DNA of 64,000 nt from JAJRXR01 sp041402005. Its GTDB lineage: Bacteria > Planctomycetota > Phycisphaerae > Phycisphaerales > UBA1924. The position numbers were made by a program, and so were the translations under genes. The notes under the pieces were generated by a model, which was given only the letters and a program-made list of their open reading frames with translations, was not told where the DNA came from and did no database searches. Position 1 is the first letter of the stretch, and each line of letters starts with the position of its first letter. Below, piece after piece: positions 34,785 through 45,500 of the stretch. The stretch covers positions 186,001 through 250,000 of the forward strand of contig JAWKTB010000002.1 of assembly GCA_041402005.1 (NCBI GenBank). Direction: 5' to 3'.

Positions 34785-37637
34785 TCACGGGCAGCCGGCG
34801 CCGAAGAGCGTCAGGTAGGCGATGACGTCGGAGAAGTCGCACTGACCGAACGGCGGGGCCAGGTCGGCCTCGGAGCCGCAGGTCCCGAACGCGGTCAGGA
34901 AAGCGACGATGTCGGAGAAGTCGAGCTGCCCGAAGGGCTCGGCCAGGTCCGCCGGGCCGCAGGAGTCGGCCGGGGGCGTGACGCTGAACGAGGAGAGCCC
35001 GAACTCGCCGTCGATCGCCGAGACGCGGACCTTGACGGTCTCGCCTGCACTCATCATCAGGCTCAGCGTCAGGGGCGGGGGCGTGTCCGTCCACGCGACG
35101 CACCCGAGCTGCGAGCCGCCGCAGCCGTCGAACGCGGTGATCGCTCCCGGGAAGCTGTTCACCGAGCCACCCGCCGAGAACCTCACCATGCCGTCCTCGG
35201 TCGCGGTGTACTCGAACCACGCGTCGTAGAGCTGGAGCCCGTTGAAGAAGGACGGCAGGCAGTCGGGCGACGGGTCGAGCTGCGAGTAGGTCAGGTCGTA
35301 GGTAGCGCTGCCCGCCTCGCCGTTCGGGGTGGTGACGACCGTCGCGTGCTCGCAGGTGTCGTTGGGGAGCGAGGTGTCGAGGTCGACGAAGATGGCGCCG
35401 TGCCCGAGCGGGTTGGTGTAGGGCACGTCGGGCCCGGTCAGGCGGATGAGGACCTTCTGCCCGGCGACGACCGATGTGAGCGCCACCGCGTCACGATCCA
35501 GCGGCACGCCCTGCGAGTTCAGGACCCTGCGGAACTGGGCGCCGGCGTCGCACGCGAGCTCGGTCTGCCCGTCCTGGGTGAAGAGCGAGATCCCGACGTA
35601 GCCCGGGGACGAGGTGCCGGAGTTGGTGATGGAGGAGACGACGAGCTGCCCGTTCTGCGTCGCGATGTACGTGAACCAGACGTCCACGTTGTCGAGGCCG
35701 GAGGACGTGGGCGAGCACGACGACGCCCCGTCGAGCGTCGCGGGCGCCGAGCTGTAGGGCGACTGGCCCAGGGGCAGCGGGATCGCGTTGGCCATGTCGT
35801 CGTTGGCGACCGGGCACCCGCCGTTGTCGGTGTCGCACGCGTCGGGGATGCCGTCGTTGTCGCAGTCGGGCTGCCCGGCGGCGAACGCGGTGTCGATCCT
35901 GAACGAGACCGGGCTGCCGGTTTGCGAGACGATCTGCAGGAGCATCCGCTCGCCCGGCGCCAGCGTGCTCGTCAGGGCGCCGACCTGGGCCTCGGCGCAC
36001 GCGTTGTCGATGTCGAACACGCGGACCTCGTTCAGCACGCCCGAGGTGATCTGGAAGGTTGCGTCCATCGCGCACGGGTCGGAGTTGACGAACTCGTAGT
36101 AGGCGAGGTACCCGTCGGTCAGGGTCGGGTCGCACCCGGTGTAGTCCAGGGTGACAGAGGGGCCGCAGAAGAGCTCCGTCGTCTCGAGCCCCTCGAGGAC
36201 GCTCGTGGGACTCAGCAGATTCTGGTTGGCGCCCGGCTGCACCTGGGTCCCGAAGAAGAGCCGGGGCGCGGCCTCGGGGTTGGCCGAGCTGAGGCGGAAC
36301 GTGATCGTCTCGCCCGGCTGGACAACGTCCTGGTAGACGCCGGCGACCGACGAGCTGCGGCAGTCGGAGCCCGAGGGGTTCTGCCCGGTGTACCCGTAGA
36401 TCTTGACCGTCTCGGGCAGGACCGGCATCCCGTCGAAGGTGTACGTCTCGGTCGTGAGCGTGACCTGCTGCGGGCAGCTCTGGTCGTTGGTGTACTTGAA
36501 CCAGACGTCGGGGTCGGTGACGGGCTGGCCGCAGAAGTCGAGGGTGGCGCGCGGCGTCGCGGCGTCGAAGACCGCGGCGGCGACGTCGCCGTCGTGCAAC
36601 TCGACCGCGCCGTACCACTCGTCGTTGGCGACCAGAGCGATCGGCAGGGGGAGGGCATAGCCCAGCCCGTGGTAGTCCGTGTTCCCCTGGAAGCGCAGCT
36701 CGGACCGGGCGAAGAAGGGGTTGGTGTAGCTCCCGCCCCCGCCCCCGCCGCCGCGGCAGGGAAAGTTCATGGGATGGATGGTGCACCCACCGTCCCACCC
36801 CCCGCCGCCGGAGTATCCGCCGCCCCCGCCGACCATACCGGGGCATACGTCATATCCCCATCCGATGCCGCCGCCGCCGAAGCCGAACGCGCCCTCCTGA
36901 TGGCCGATGTCTACGTAGTCGTGGACCCACCTGCCCCCATTCGGGAATGAGTCCAACGCGCCGCGTCCAGCGACGAATTCACTTCCATGTGTGTTGGTCG
37001 TTCCCGTGTCGCCGTTGCACGCGTAGTTGATCTCGCCGTTGCTGCACCCGTAGGTGGGGTTGCCGCCGCACTCCGTGAGCGAGGCGCCGCCGCCGTCCGA
37101 GTCCTGGGTGTACCCCCCGGAGAGGACGAAAGCCCCGCCGCCCCCGCCGGCGACGGCGAGGATCTGGGCGTTGTTCCAGTTTGTCTCGCCCGGTGGCAGA
37201 TAGAGCAGGCCGGTCCCGCCGCCGCCGCCGCCCCCGGCGCCCGAGAGGAACCCGCCCCCGGCGGTCGTTGGGCACCCGTGCATCTCCCCGCCCTCGCCGA
37301 TGACGAACCGGAGCTTCCCGCCCGGGCGGAGCTGGTCCGGGTTGGTCCCGATGTTGCAGTTGATGACGATGGTGGCGCCCTCGCCGCCCTCGCGGAACTC
37401 GACCTGCTCGCCGTTGCGTCTCCGCTCGGCGTCGCCGCCGTCGGCGCCCTCGATCACGAACCGCCACGACGAGCCGTAGTAGCCCGGAATGATGAAGTCC
37501 TGCGACACGGCCCCGGCGTAGTCCACCCGGAAGGTCTCGCCCGGGATGGTCACCGGGCCGGCGGTGGCGGCGCCCGCGAGCAGCGCCAGCGCGGACGCCG
37601 CGCTGAGATTTCTGAGTTCTGAACGGTTCATGGTCAT
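34785..37637 (-). CDS. secreted Gly-rich protein with GC-type dockerin-like C-terminus
   Basis: A 950-residue exported protein. It has a signal peptide (LSAASALALLAGAATAGPV). Residues about 30-310 are a Gly-rich domain with runs of GGGGG (SGAGGGGGGGTGLLY, VAGGGGGAFV). Repeated beta-sandwich units with Cys pairs follow, then a DCDNDGIPDACD calcium-binding-like motif near 625. The C-terminus has two GC-type dockerin-like repeats (EPFGQLDFSDIVAFL and PPFGQCDFSDVIAYL, ending GAGCP), typical of Phycisphaerales surface proteins. Two starts are possible: ATG at 37637, and ATG at 37631, which is better spaced (8 bases) from AGGAG. It is divergent from ECF sigma factor 1 across 190 bases and is a paralogue of the frameshifted protein at 46168-49021. 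Confidence 0.85.
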   Translation of the reverse strand: MTMNRSELRNLSAASALALLAGAATAGPVTIPGETFRVDYAGAVSQDFIIPGYYGSSWRFVIEGADGGDAERRRNGEQVEFREGGEGATIVINCNIGTNPDQLRPGGKLRFVIGEGGEMHGCPTTAGGGFLSGAGGGGGGGTGLLYLPPGETNWNNAQILAVAGGGGGAFVLSGGYTQDSDGGGASLTECGGNPTYGCSNGEINYACNGDTGTTNTHGSEFVAGRGALDSFPNGGRWVHDYVDIGHQEGAFGFGGGGIGWGYDVCPGMVGGGGGYSGGGGWDGGCTIHPMNFPCRGGGGGGGSYTNPFFARSELRFQGNTDYHGLGYALPLPIALVANDEWYGAVELHDGDVAAAVFDAATPRATLDFCGQPVTDPDVWFKYTNDQSCPQQVTLTTETYTFDGMPVLPETVKIYGYTGQNPSGSDCRSSSVAGVYQDVVQPGETITFRLSSANPEAAPRLFFGTQVQPGANQNLLSPTSVLEGLETTELFCGPSVTLDYTGCDPTLTDGYLAYYEFVNSDPCAMDATFQITSGVLNEVRVFDIDNACAEAQVGALTSTLAPGERMLLQIVSQTGSPVSFRIDTAFAAGQPDCDNDGIPDACDTDNGGCPVANDDMANAIPLPLGQSPYSSAPATLDGASSCSPTSSGLDNVDVWFTYIATQNGQLVVSSITNSGTSSPGYVGISLFTQDGQTELACDAGAQFRRVLNSQGVPLDRDAVALTSVVAGQKVLIRLTGPDVPYTNPLGHGAIFVDLDTSLPNDTCEHATVVTTPNGEAGSATYDLTYSQLDPSPDCLPSFFNGLQLYDAWFEYTATEDGMVRFSAGGSVNSFPGAITAFDGCGGSQLGCVAWTDTPPPLTLSLMMSAGETVKVRVSAIDGEFGLSSFSVTPPADSCGPADLAEPFGQLDFSDIVAFLTAFGTCGSEADLAPPFGQCDFSDVIAYLTLFGAGCP

Positions 37638-37813
37638 CGCTCCTTGGTGGTTGGTTCCGGTGGGGACGACGCATGCCGGGCCGGCGGGCTTCGCCTCCGT
37701 TCCCCGGTCCCCTCACCCCGTTCACGCCGGGAGCGACCCCGAGCCGACACCTGGCGCCGAGCTTTTTTGCGAATCCCTCTCCGACAGGCCGGGTCGGGGT
37801 TCTGGACGGGGTC

Positions 37814-37821
37814 GGTACCAT
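37814..37821 (+). promoter_or_regulatory. GGTACCAT element just before ECF sigma 1
   Basis: GGTACCAT (37814-37821) ends six bases before the GTG of sigma factor 1. The same octamer ends seven bases before the GTG of sigma factor 2. TACCAT fits a TANNNT -10 box, and its closeness to GTG would give a leaderless mRNA; no Shine-Dalgarno is seen at either start. This is inference from two sites. Confidence 0.35.
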
Positions 37822-37827
37822 GGCGTC

Positions 37828-38472
37828 GTGGAGCCGACGCCCCCCGAGGACGGTGATCGCCGGCGCGCCCCGCCCGCGGAGGTGACCCTCCTGCTCAACG
37901 AGTCGCGGGAGGGCGACGCCGAGGCGTCCGCCCGCCTGCTCGAGCTGGTCTACGAGCAACTCCGCGCGACCGCCGGCTCGTACTTCCGGTCCCAGTCCGC
38001 CGACCACACGCTCCAGCCGACCGCCCTGGTCCACGAGGCCTACATGAAGCTGGTGGGCGACCCCGATCGGCGCTGGGAGAGCCGCGGTCACTTCTGCGCC
38101 GTCGCCTCGACCGCGATGCGCCAGATCCTCCGCGACCATGCCCGGGCCAAGCGGGCCGTCAAGCGAGGCGGGTCCGACTCCAAGCGCGAATCGCTCTCCG
38201 CGATCGAGTCGCCCTCGGGCGCCGGCGCCGTCGACCTCATCCAGCTCGACGACCTGCTGACCGCCCTCGCGGAGACGGACGAGCGCGGCGCCCGGATCGT
38301 GGAGATGCGATACTTCGGCGGATTGACCAACGCCGAGATCGCCCGCCTGCTGGACGTCTCCGAGCGGACGATCGAACGCACGTGGCGGCGCTGCCGGGCC
38401 TGGATCCTCTCCGAACTCGGCGAAGAAGACGGACCGCCCATGTCGGACGTGCCCGGGAGTGGGGGGGCATGA
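37828..38472 (+). CDS. ECF sigma factor (TIGR02999-like), copy 1
   Basis: A 214-residue sigma-70 family protein. The frame is open far upstream, but the Arg/Pro-rich leader is not homologous. I chose the GTG at 37828, which matches the position and sequence context of the second copy's GTG. Region 2 features are HTLQPTALVHEAYMKLV and HFCAVASTAMRQILRDHARAK; region 4 carries the helix-turn-helix VEMRYFGGLTNAEIARLLDVSERTIERTWRRCR. This is the TIGR02999 (ECF-like) group, abundant in Planctomycetes. Its end overlaps the kinase start by ATGA, indicating coupled translation. No anti-sigma factor is present; the membrane kinase may take that role, as proposed for planctomycete ECF-kinase pairs (inference). 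Confidence 0.88.
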   Translation: MEPTPPEDGDRRRAPPAEVTLLLNESREGDAEASARLLELVYEQLRATAGSYFRSQSADHTLQPTALVHEAYMKLVGDPDRRWESRGHFCAVASTAMRQILRDHARAKRAVKRGGSDSKRESLSAIESPSGAGAVDLIQLDDLLTALAETDERGARIVEMRYFGGLTNAEIARLLDVSERTIERTWRRCRAWILSELGEEDGPPMSDVPGSGGA

Positions 38473-41400
38473 ACGCCGAGCGCCGAGCGCTGGCGTTCGC
38501 GCTGTTCGACGAGCTCTGCGACCTTCCCGAGCCCGAACGATCGGCGGCGGTCGAGCGACGCTGCGCCGATGACCCCGAGCTCCGCGAAGCCGTCGAGCGG
38601 ATGCTCCGGTCCGACACGATCGATCATCTGGACCTCCCGCCCGGGGCGGGCGCCGACCTGCTTGCCGCGGGCCTGGCGGAGGAGTCGCCCGCCCCGACCC
38701 CCGAGCGCATCGGGCGCTACCGCGTGATCCGCGAGATCGGTCGCGGCGGCATGGGCGTCGTCTACGAGGCCGAGCAGGACGAGCCGAAGCGGCGCGTCGC
38801 CGTGAAGGTCATCCGCGACGGCATCGCCAGCCGCGAGGTCGTCCGCCGCTTCCAGCGGGAGTCCAACCTGCTCGCCCGCCTGCACCATCCCGGCATCGCG
38901 CAGGTCTTTGAAGCCGGCACGGACATCGCCAATGGCGTTCGACGTTCGTACTACGCGATGGAGCACGTCGGCGGCCTCCCGATCGACCGCCACGCCGACG
39001 AGCACGCCCTGACGGTGGAGCAGCGCGTCGAACTCCTCGCCCGCGTCTGCGACGCCGTCCAGCACGCCCACCAGAAGGGCATCCTGCACCGCGACCTCAA
39101 AACCGCCAACGTCCTTGTCGCCACCGCCGACGACGATCAGGGCGCGACCGGCACAGGCTCGGGCGCCATCGACGCCATCGGCCAACCCAAGATCGTCGAC
39201 TTTGGCATCGCCCGCCTCACCGAGGACACCGACGGCCTCACCCAGCACACACACGCCGGCCAGATCATCGGCTCCCTCGCCTGCATGAGCCCCGAGCAAC
39301 TCGCCGGCGACCGCGACAGCGTCGACACCCGCACAGACGTCTACGCCATCGGCGTCATGCTCTACCGCGTGCTCTCGGGGCGCTCCCCGCACGACCTGAC
39401 CGGCATGTCGATCCCCGAGGCGGCACGGACCGTCGCCGAGAAGGAGCCGCGCCCGCTGTCCTCGGTGGACGCGACGCTCCACGGCGACCTCACGGTCATC
39501 GTCGCCAAGACTCTCGAGCGGGACATCGAGCGCCGGTACGACTCCGTTGCCGCGCTGGGGGACGACCTACGGCGCACACTCCGCGACGAGCCCATCGCCG
39601 CCCGCGCCCAAAGCCGGTGGTACAGAGCCCGGAAGTTCACGCGCCGTCACCGCGCCGCCGTGCTCTCGTCCGTTGCCGCCCTGACGCTCCTGATCGCCGC
39701 CGCGGTCGTCTCGGTCGCGTTCGGCCTCCGGGCCGTCGCAGCGCAGCAGAACGCGGAAATCACTGCCGTCCGCGCCGACCGGGCGGCATACCGGGCCGCG
39801 ATCTCCGCCGCCGCCGCCGCGATCCGCGACGGCGACGCTCGACTCGCGAGGGAGTTCCTCAACGCGGCTCCCGCCCACTTGCGGGGGTGGGAGTGGTGGT
39901 ACTACCAGGGGCGCCTGGATGCCAGCGTCGCCCACGCCGCCAGCGAGAACCCCTGGCTCGGCGAGACCGCCGACTTCGTCTTCTCCGCCTGCTGGCTCAG
40001 CGAGGACGGGAAGGTGCTCCACACCGCCTCGCATTACTACGACAAGCCGCACCGGTTCGAGTCGTTCGACGCCGCCACGCTCCGCCCCCTCGGGCACTGG
40101 GTCGCCGGCGAGAGCCAGCGATGTCTCGGCGTCGATCGCGAACGCAACGCCGCGATCTTCTACGACGCTACAGCTGGAGAGATCATCGTCCGCGATCTCG
40201 GTTCCGGGCAAGCCGTCGAGCGCTGGGCGTGCGAACCGGGCCTCGGCCTTCCGTGGCTGAGCTACGACCCGCTCGTCGCCAATCCTGACCGCCTCCGGGA
40301 CCTCACCGGACGCGAGCCGTGGCGCCCTCTCGTCTTTCCCGCCTCGCTCGATGCGGGCGCGACCCGATGGGTGACCTGGTACGGGCGTTCACCCAGCATC
40401 CGATCGCTCGACGCGGACCAGGAGCCCGTCGCGCTCGCCCCCGCCCGCGAGGGCGTCTCCCGCGCGAGCTTCGCCCCGGACGGCGCGAGCGTCGCCGTCG
40501 CGACCCTCGACCGACGCGTCGATCTGTACGACGCCTCCACTGGGCGCCGCCTGTGGGGACACGCCGAGGCACACGACGACGCGCCCATGAGCATCGCCTT
40601 CAGCCCCGACGCCAAGGTCCTCGCGACCGGCGGCCAGGACCGCGTGATCAAACTCTGGGACACCGCCACCGGAACGCTGATCGGGAGCCTGATCGGGCAC
40701 GACGGCGCCGTCGTCGCGCTCGCCTTCAGCCCGGACGGGCAGACGCTCTACAGCGCGGACGGCGGCGCGGTCCGCACGTGGCGCGTCCGAGACGCCGCCG
40801 ATGCCGGCATCCTCGTCCGCCATACCACGTATGCCTACGGGCTTGCGCTCAACACGAATGGCTCGGCCATCGTCTCCCGCGTCCCCTGGAACAACTTCAT
40901 CAACGCGACCATGCGCGAGATCATCCTCTCAGAGCCGGGCTCGGACCATCCCACCCGGCGCCTCGACCTCCCGCCGGAGGCCGAACGCGTGCTGGACACT
41001 GCGTTCGTCGCGTCGGACCGCCTCGCGGTGCTCGCCGCGAGGTCGGGCGAGTGGAATGCCCCCACGCTCCCGACCGAGGTGATCTTCTTCGAGATCCCGT
41101 CGGGGCGCCTGGAGCGCGTCGTGGACCTCGGGGCGATGAACGCGGGCAGATTCAACCCGCTCGATGACACGCTCGAACTCACCCCCAGCGTCCTGACCGT
41201 CCGCGGCGCTCCCACCGTCGAGATCGAACTCACGGGCATGACCCCGCGCGTGCTGGATACGCCCGCCCGTCACGCCCCGTGGCTGCAAACGACGCCGACA
41301 CTCGCCTGGATCGACGCCGACGACGCCACGATCCATGACTTCGGCAGGCCCGACTCCCAGGTCCGCTCCGTGTTCGTCGACCGTGAACGCGAACGCGCTT

Positions 41401-41702
41401 ACGTCGGCACGCTCCTCGGCGTACTCCACGTCCTCGACCTTGAGTCCGGCGAGCAGATCGCAGAGCTGGAGACCTCCGCCGGCTCGATCGAGGCCCTCGC
41501 GATGCTCCCGGACGCCTCCCGCCTCTTCGCAGGCTGCGCCGACACGACCATCCGAGTCTTGAATCCGAACACGCTGGAGCTCGTCGCGGTTCTCCGTGCC
41601 CACCGCGACACCGTCAACGACCTCGCCGTCTCGCCCGATGGCAAGACGCTCTATTCAGCGTCGGACGATTACACCGTTCGCATGTGGACCGTCACTCGCT
41701 AA
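38469..41702 (+). CDS. membrane Ser/Thr protein kinase with WD40 repeats, copy 1
   Basis: A 1077-residue protein coupled to sigma factor 1 (ATGA overlap). The N-terminal 75 residues are a small acidic helical domain (LFDELCDLPEPER). The Hanks-type kinase domain spans about 80-360: GRGGMG near 90, catalytic Lys in VAVKV near 112, HRDLKTANV near 207 and DFG near 243, with ACMSPEQ in the activation segment. All key residues are present. One membrane helix lies at about 395-425 (VLSSVAALTLLIAAAVV). The rest should be outside the cytoplasm and contains WD40 repeats, e.g. APMSIAFSPDAKVLATGGQDR and a closing VNDLAVSPDGKTLYSASDD. It would sense an extracytoplasmic signal through the WD40 propeller and phosphorylate targets inside, perhaps the sigma factor. 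Confidence 0.9.
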   Translation: MNAERRALAFALFDELCDLPEPERSAAVERRCADDPELREAVERMLRSDTIDHLDLPPGAGADLLAAGLAEESPAPTPERIGRYRVIREIGRGGMGVVYEAEQDEPKRRVAVKVIRDGIASREVVRRFQRESNLLARLHHPGIAQVFEAGTDIANGVRRSYYAMEHVGGLPIDRHADEHALTVEQRVELLARVCDAVQHAHQKGILHRDLKTANVLVATADDDQGATGTGSGAIDAIGQPKIVDFGIARLTEDTDGLTQHTHAGQIIGSLACMSPEQLAGDRDSVDTRTDVYAIGVMLYRVLSGRSPHDLTGMSIPEAARTVAEKEPRPLSSVDATLHGDLTVIVAKTLERDIERRYDSVAALGDDLRRTLRDEPIAARAQSRWYRARKFTRRHRAAVLSSVAALTLLIAAAVVSVAFGLRAVAAQQNAEITAVRADRAAYRAAISAAAAAIRDGDARLAREFLNAAPAHLRGWEWWYYQGRLDASVAHAASENPWLGETADFVFSACWLSEDGKVLHTASHYYDKPHRFESFDAATLRPLGHWVAGESQRCLGVDRERNAAIFYDATAGEIIVRDLGSGQAVERWACEPGLGLPWLSYDPLVANPDRLRDLTGREPWRPLVFPASLDAGATRWVTWYGRSPSIRSLDADQEPVALAPAREGVSRASFAPDGASVAVATLDRRVDLYDASTGRRLWGHAEAHDDAPMSIAFSPDAKVLATGGQDRVIKLWDTATGTLIGSLIGHDGAVVALAFSPDGQTLYSADGGAVRTWRVRDAADAGILVRHTTYAYGLALNTNGSAIVSRVPWNNFINATMREIILSEPGSDHPTRRLDLPPEAERVLDTAFVASDRLAVLAARSGEWNAPTLPTEVIFFEIPSGRLERVVDLGAMNAGRFNPLDDTLELTPSVLTVRGAPTVEIELTGMTPRVLDTPARHAPWLQTTPTLAWIDADDATIHDFGRPDSQVRSVFVDRERERAYVGTLLGVLHVLDLESGEQIAELETSAGSIEALAMLPDASRLFAGCADTTIRVLNPNTLELVAVLRAHRDTVNDLAVSPDGKTLYSASDDYTVRMWTVTR

Positions 41703-41899
41703 GACAAGGTAATGACTGCCATCGCGTCACCCTCGCTGGACGAGATGTGACTGGTTGTATGAGAAGTATGCGGGAACGCCGTGTTTACGGACACGCGGCC
41801 CCAAAGACGGACCAGAGCGTGATGACGTCGGAAAATCGAACGACCCATCGGCTCGGCGAGGTCCGCCGGGCTCCCAGACCGGCGCATGGACCGACCGGG

Positions 41900-41928
41900 T
41901 TCTGGAGAAAGAGCAGCCCTGGTACCAT
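41900..41928 (+). promoter_or_regulatory. candidate promoter of ECF sigma 2
   Basis: TTCTGG (41900-41905) and TACCAT (41923-41928) are separated by 17 bases and resemble a -35/-10 pair. The GTG of sigma factor 2 is seven bases further. This is the only strong candidate in the 233-base gap after kinase 1 (41703-41935), which otherwise holds no gene. Confidence 0.35.
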
Positions 41929-41935
41929 TCTTTAG

Positions 41936-42547
41936 GTGGACCCTGATCACCCAGACAGCCTTGTCCCAGGAAAGGCCGCCGTTGGAGAGGCGACGCTGCT
42001 GCTTGACCGGATCCAAGCCGGCGACGCCAGCGCTGCCGAGCGGCTCCTGACGTTGGTCTACGACCAACTGCGGCTGACGGCCGGGGCGCACTTCCAGGGC
42101 CAGGCGCCGGGCCACACTCTCCAGCCGACGGCTCTGGTGCACGAGGTGTACCTCAAGCTCGTCGGCAACCCGGACAAACAATGGGAGAGCCGCGCCCATT
42201 TCTGTGCCGTTGCCTCTACAGCCATGCGTCACATTCTCAAGGACCACGCCAGGGCGAAGCTGTCGCAGAAGCGCAAGGCGAGCGGCCAGCGCGTCCCGCT
42301 CACGCAGATCGAGACTCCCGCCGGTCCGGCGGAAGTTGATCTCATCGCCCTGGACGAGGCGCTCACCAAACTCGCCGAAGCCGACGAGCAGGGCGCCAGG
42401 ATCGTTGAGCTCCGGTACTTCGGCGGTCTGTCGATCGACGAATCGGCCCGCGTGCTGGGCGTCTCGCCCAGGACCGCCGACCGCATCTGGCGCCGAAGCC
42501 GTGCGTGGATCCGTTCGCGCCTCGGCGAGGAAACGGGGCCGGGATGA
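41936..42547 (+). CDS. ECF sigma factor (TIGR02999-like), copy 2
   Basis: A 203-residue paralogue of sigma factor 1. The GTG start at 41936 has no Shine-Dalgarno. Shared motifs are HTLQPTALVHEVYLKLV, HFCAVASTAMRHILKDHARAK, and in region 4 VELRYFGGLSIDESARVLGVSPRTADRIWRRSR. The helix-turn-helix recognition helix differs from copy 1 (SPRTADRIWRR versus SERTIERTWRR), so the two may read different promoters. It overlaps the downstream kinase by ATGA, exactly as copy 1 does, which shows that the whole sigma-kinase unit was duplicated. Confidence 0.9.
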   Translation: MDPDHPDSLVPGKAAVGEATLLLDRIQAGDASAAERLLTLVYDQLRLTAGAHFQGQAPGHTLQPTALVHEVYLKLVGNPDKQWESRAHFCAVASTAMRHILKDHARAKLSQKRKASGQRVPLTQIETPAGPAEVDLIALDEALTKLAEADEQGARIVELRYFGGLSIDESARVLGVSPRTADRIWRRSRAWIRSRLGEETGPG

Positions 42548-45500
42548 GCAGCGTTCGGACGAGGAGGTCGCTCGAACTGTTCGACGAGGTCTGTGACCTC
42601 GATCCGCAGGCGCGGGCGCGGATCCTTGATGCCAGGCGCCAGAGTGAGCCGGCGATCGTCGAGGAGGTCGAGCGTCTGCTCAAGGCCGACGCCGACGACG
42701 GGCCGCTCGAGCCTGGCGATGGGATCCAATTGCTCGCGACGCAGCTCGGCGTGCAGGGTGCTCCATCGGGTCGGGTCGGACGCTACCAGATCATCCGCGA
42801 GATCGGGCGCGGCGGGATGGGCGTTGTCTTCGAGGCCGAGCAGGACGATCCCAAGCGTCGTGTCGCGCTGAAAATCATGCGAGACAGCTTTGCCTCGACG
42901 GAGACCAAGCGTCGGTTTCGTCGCGAGGCGACCATCCTCGGCAAGCTCCAGCACCCGGGCATCGCCCACGTCTACGAGGCCCAGCCGTCCGCCAGCGCCG
43001 ACGCGGGGTGGCCGTACATCGCGATGGAACTGATCGACGGCCTCCCGATCGACACTTTCGCGGACAAGAACTCGCTCGGAACACGCGAGCGGATGGAGCT
43101 CGTGGCCCGCGCCTGCGACGCCGTGCAGCACGCCCACCAGCGCGGCATCCTGCACCGCGATCTCAAGCCCGCCAACGTGCTTGTCACCCGAGACGCCGCC
43201 GCGGACACGGGCGGCGCCCGCAGAACTGGCGGCGCCGACGCGATCGGGCAGCCCAAGCTGCTCGACTTCGGCGTCGCGGGCCTTGACCCGGGCGAGCACA
43301 CCCAGTCGATCGGGCACACACGCTCGGGACAGGTGATCGGCACGCTCGGGTACATGAGCCCCGAGCAACTCGCCGGCGATCCGAGCCGGATCGACACGCG
43401 GACCGACGTGTACTCGCTCGGCGTCATGCTCTACCGGATGCTCTCGGGACGCCTTCCCCACGATCCCCCCTCCACGTTCAAGTCTGGCGAGTTCGATCCG
43501 TCGGCGGTCCGAGACGCGCCGCGCCTCGGCACGATCGACCGCCGCCTCCGGGGTGACGTTGAGACGATCGTCGCCAAGGCGATCGAGACCGACCCGGAAC
43601 GGCGCTACGCGTCGGCGTCCGAGTTCGCCGAGGACATCCGCCGATTCCTACGCGACGAGCCGATCGTCGCCCGCCCCGCGACGATGCTCTACCAACTCCG
43701 GAAGATGGCGCGCCGCAACCGCCCCGCGGTGCTCGGCGCCGCGACCACGCTCGTGGTGCTCGTCACGGGAGTGATCGTCGCGTCCTGGCTCGCCGTGTAC
43801 GCCACGCGTGAGGAGGCCGCGGCACGCGCCGCGAGGATCAACTCCGACCGCGCCGCGTATCGCGCCGGCATCTCCGCGGCCGCCGCGTCGCTGCGAGAGA
43901 ACGACGTCGCGGGCGCCCGGCGTTTCCTCGACGCAACTCCCGCACCCATGCGAGGGTGGGAGCACGATCACCTGCTCTCACGCCTTGACGAGAGCATCGC
44001 ATCGGCGCCCCACCCCACGGACGCCGAGTCTCGGGCGATCATGTCGCCGACGCACGTCCCCGGGATGGGCTGGGTCTCGGGGCGGGCCTTCCACGTTGCG
44101 CTCGTCTCGTCGGGCGGGCTCAGCGTGACGAGCTACGACCGGGACACGCTCGAGCCGCTCGGGAGTTGGAGCATTGACGAGGCGAAGCTCGTCGGGCACA
44201 CGCCGGAGGGAGACGCGCTGATTGCCTCCCCGCTCACCGGGCGCCTTTCTCGCCACGACGTCGCCACCGGGGAGGTGCTCGAGGAGACGTTTCTGCCGCC
44301 CGAGAGACTCGGCGCGCTCCTGCTCGGAAAGTCGGTCGTGCCATCCCTCGACGCCTTGTGCGAGCTGGCGTCGGCGTACTTTCCTGAGTGGCTTGGTGAA
44401 CGCCGGGACCCGTTCGAGTTTGGGCCGAACGGACGCTGGATCGCGATCGCGAGCCAGACAAGGCTCCGCGCGGTCACCACCGACGCCGGGACGACCCTCG
44501 ACCTTGGCTCGCACCCGGAAGGCTTCTCGGATCTCGCCTTCAGCCCGGACGGGCGTCTGCTCGCGGGCGTCACGCTCCGCCGACGCATCGCCGTCTTCGA
44601 CATGGACCACGCCGGCGAGCCCCTCTGGGTCCGCGACGAGGCGCACACCGACGCGCCGATGTGCGTCGCGTTCAGCCCGGACGGACGGACGCTGCTGACG
44701 GCCGGGCAGGACCGCGTGCTGCGCCTCTGGGACGCCCAGACAGGACGCCCACAGGGCCTGCTCACGGGTCACCTCGGGACGGTCTTCGCCGCCGCATGGT
44801 CCGCGGACGGCAGCCGCATCTACAGCGCCGACCTCGACACGGCCCGCGCCTGGGATCCTCGCGCGGCGGCGGACCCGAGCGTGCTCCGAGGGCACGATGG
44901 CCCCGTCCTGCGCCTCGAACTCTCGTCCGACGGCGGTGTCCTTGTCTCCTCATCGTCCGATGTGATGCTCTGGGACGCGCACACAGGCCTCCCCTTCGCG
45001 CATGTGCCCGTCCCGAGCGGCGTGATCGCCCAGACACGGCTCGCGATCTCGCCGGACAACTCGCGACTCGTCGTCCGCTCCGTGCCATTGGAGCAGGACA
45101 CCCAGGTCATCGAACTTTGGAGCCTCCGGACCGGCGAGTTCCTCGCCCGCCGCGAGCTGTCGTATGAGCCCTCTTCCCCCGCGGCGTTCCGGTTCTCGCC
45201 CGACGGCACATCGATCCTGATCGGGGGACTCTCGGGCCTCGTGCTCGACGCTGCCAATCTGGACTCGACCGGCGAGCTACCCGAGTCGGCGTCCCTCGCG
45301 GTTCATCCCGAGACCGGGCAGCTCGTCCGAGAGTCTTCCGACGGGATCTCGTACCTCACCGAGTCTTCGCATGGTCACTGGCGTGCCGGCGCTCGCGCCG
45401 CGGCCTATCCGGGTGTCGTGTCCCGCGGCATCTGGTCCTTCATCGACGGGGGCCGGCGCGTCCTGATCGCAAGGGACGACGCGACGATCGACCTCGTTGA

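Noticed and set aside
37800..37806. TTCTGGA before both sigma genes as a shared -35 element
   Set aside because: The spacing to TACCAT is 17 bases at the second gene but only 10 at the first, so it cannot be the -35 in both.
41684..41935. 83-residue plus-strand frame in the gap after kinase 1
   Set aside because: It begins inside the kinase gene, has no ribosome binding site and a composition unlike its neighbours.
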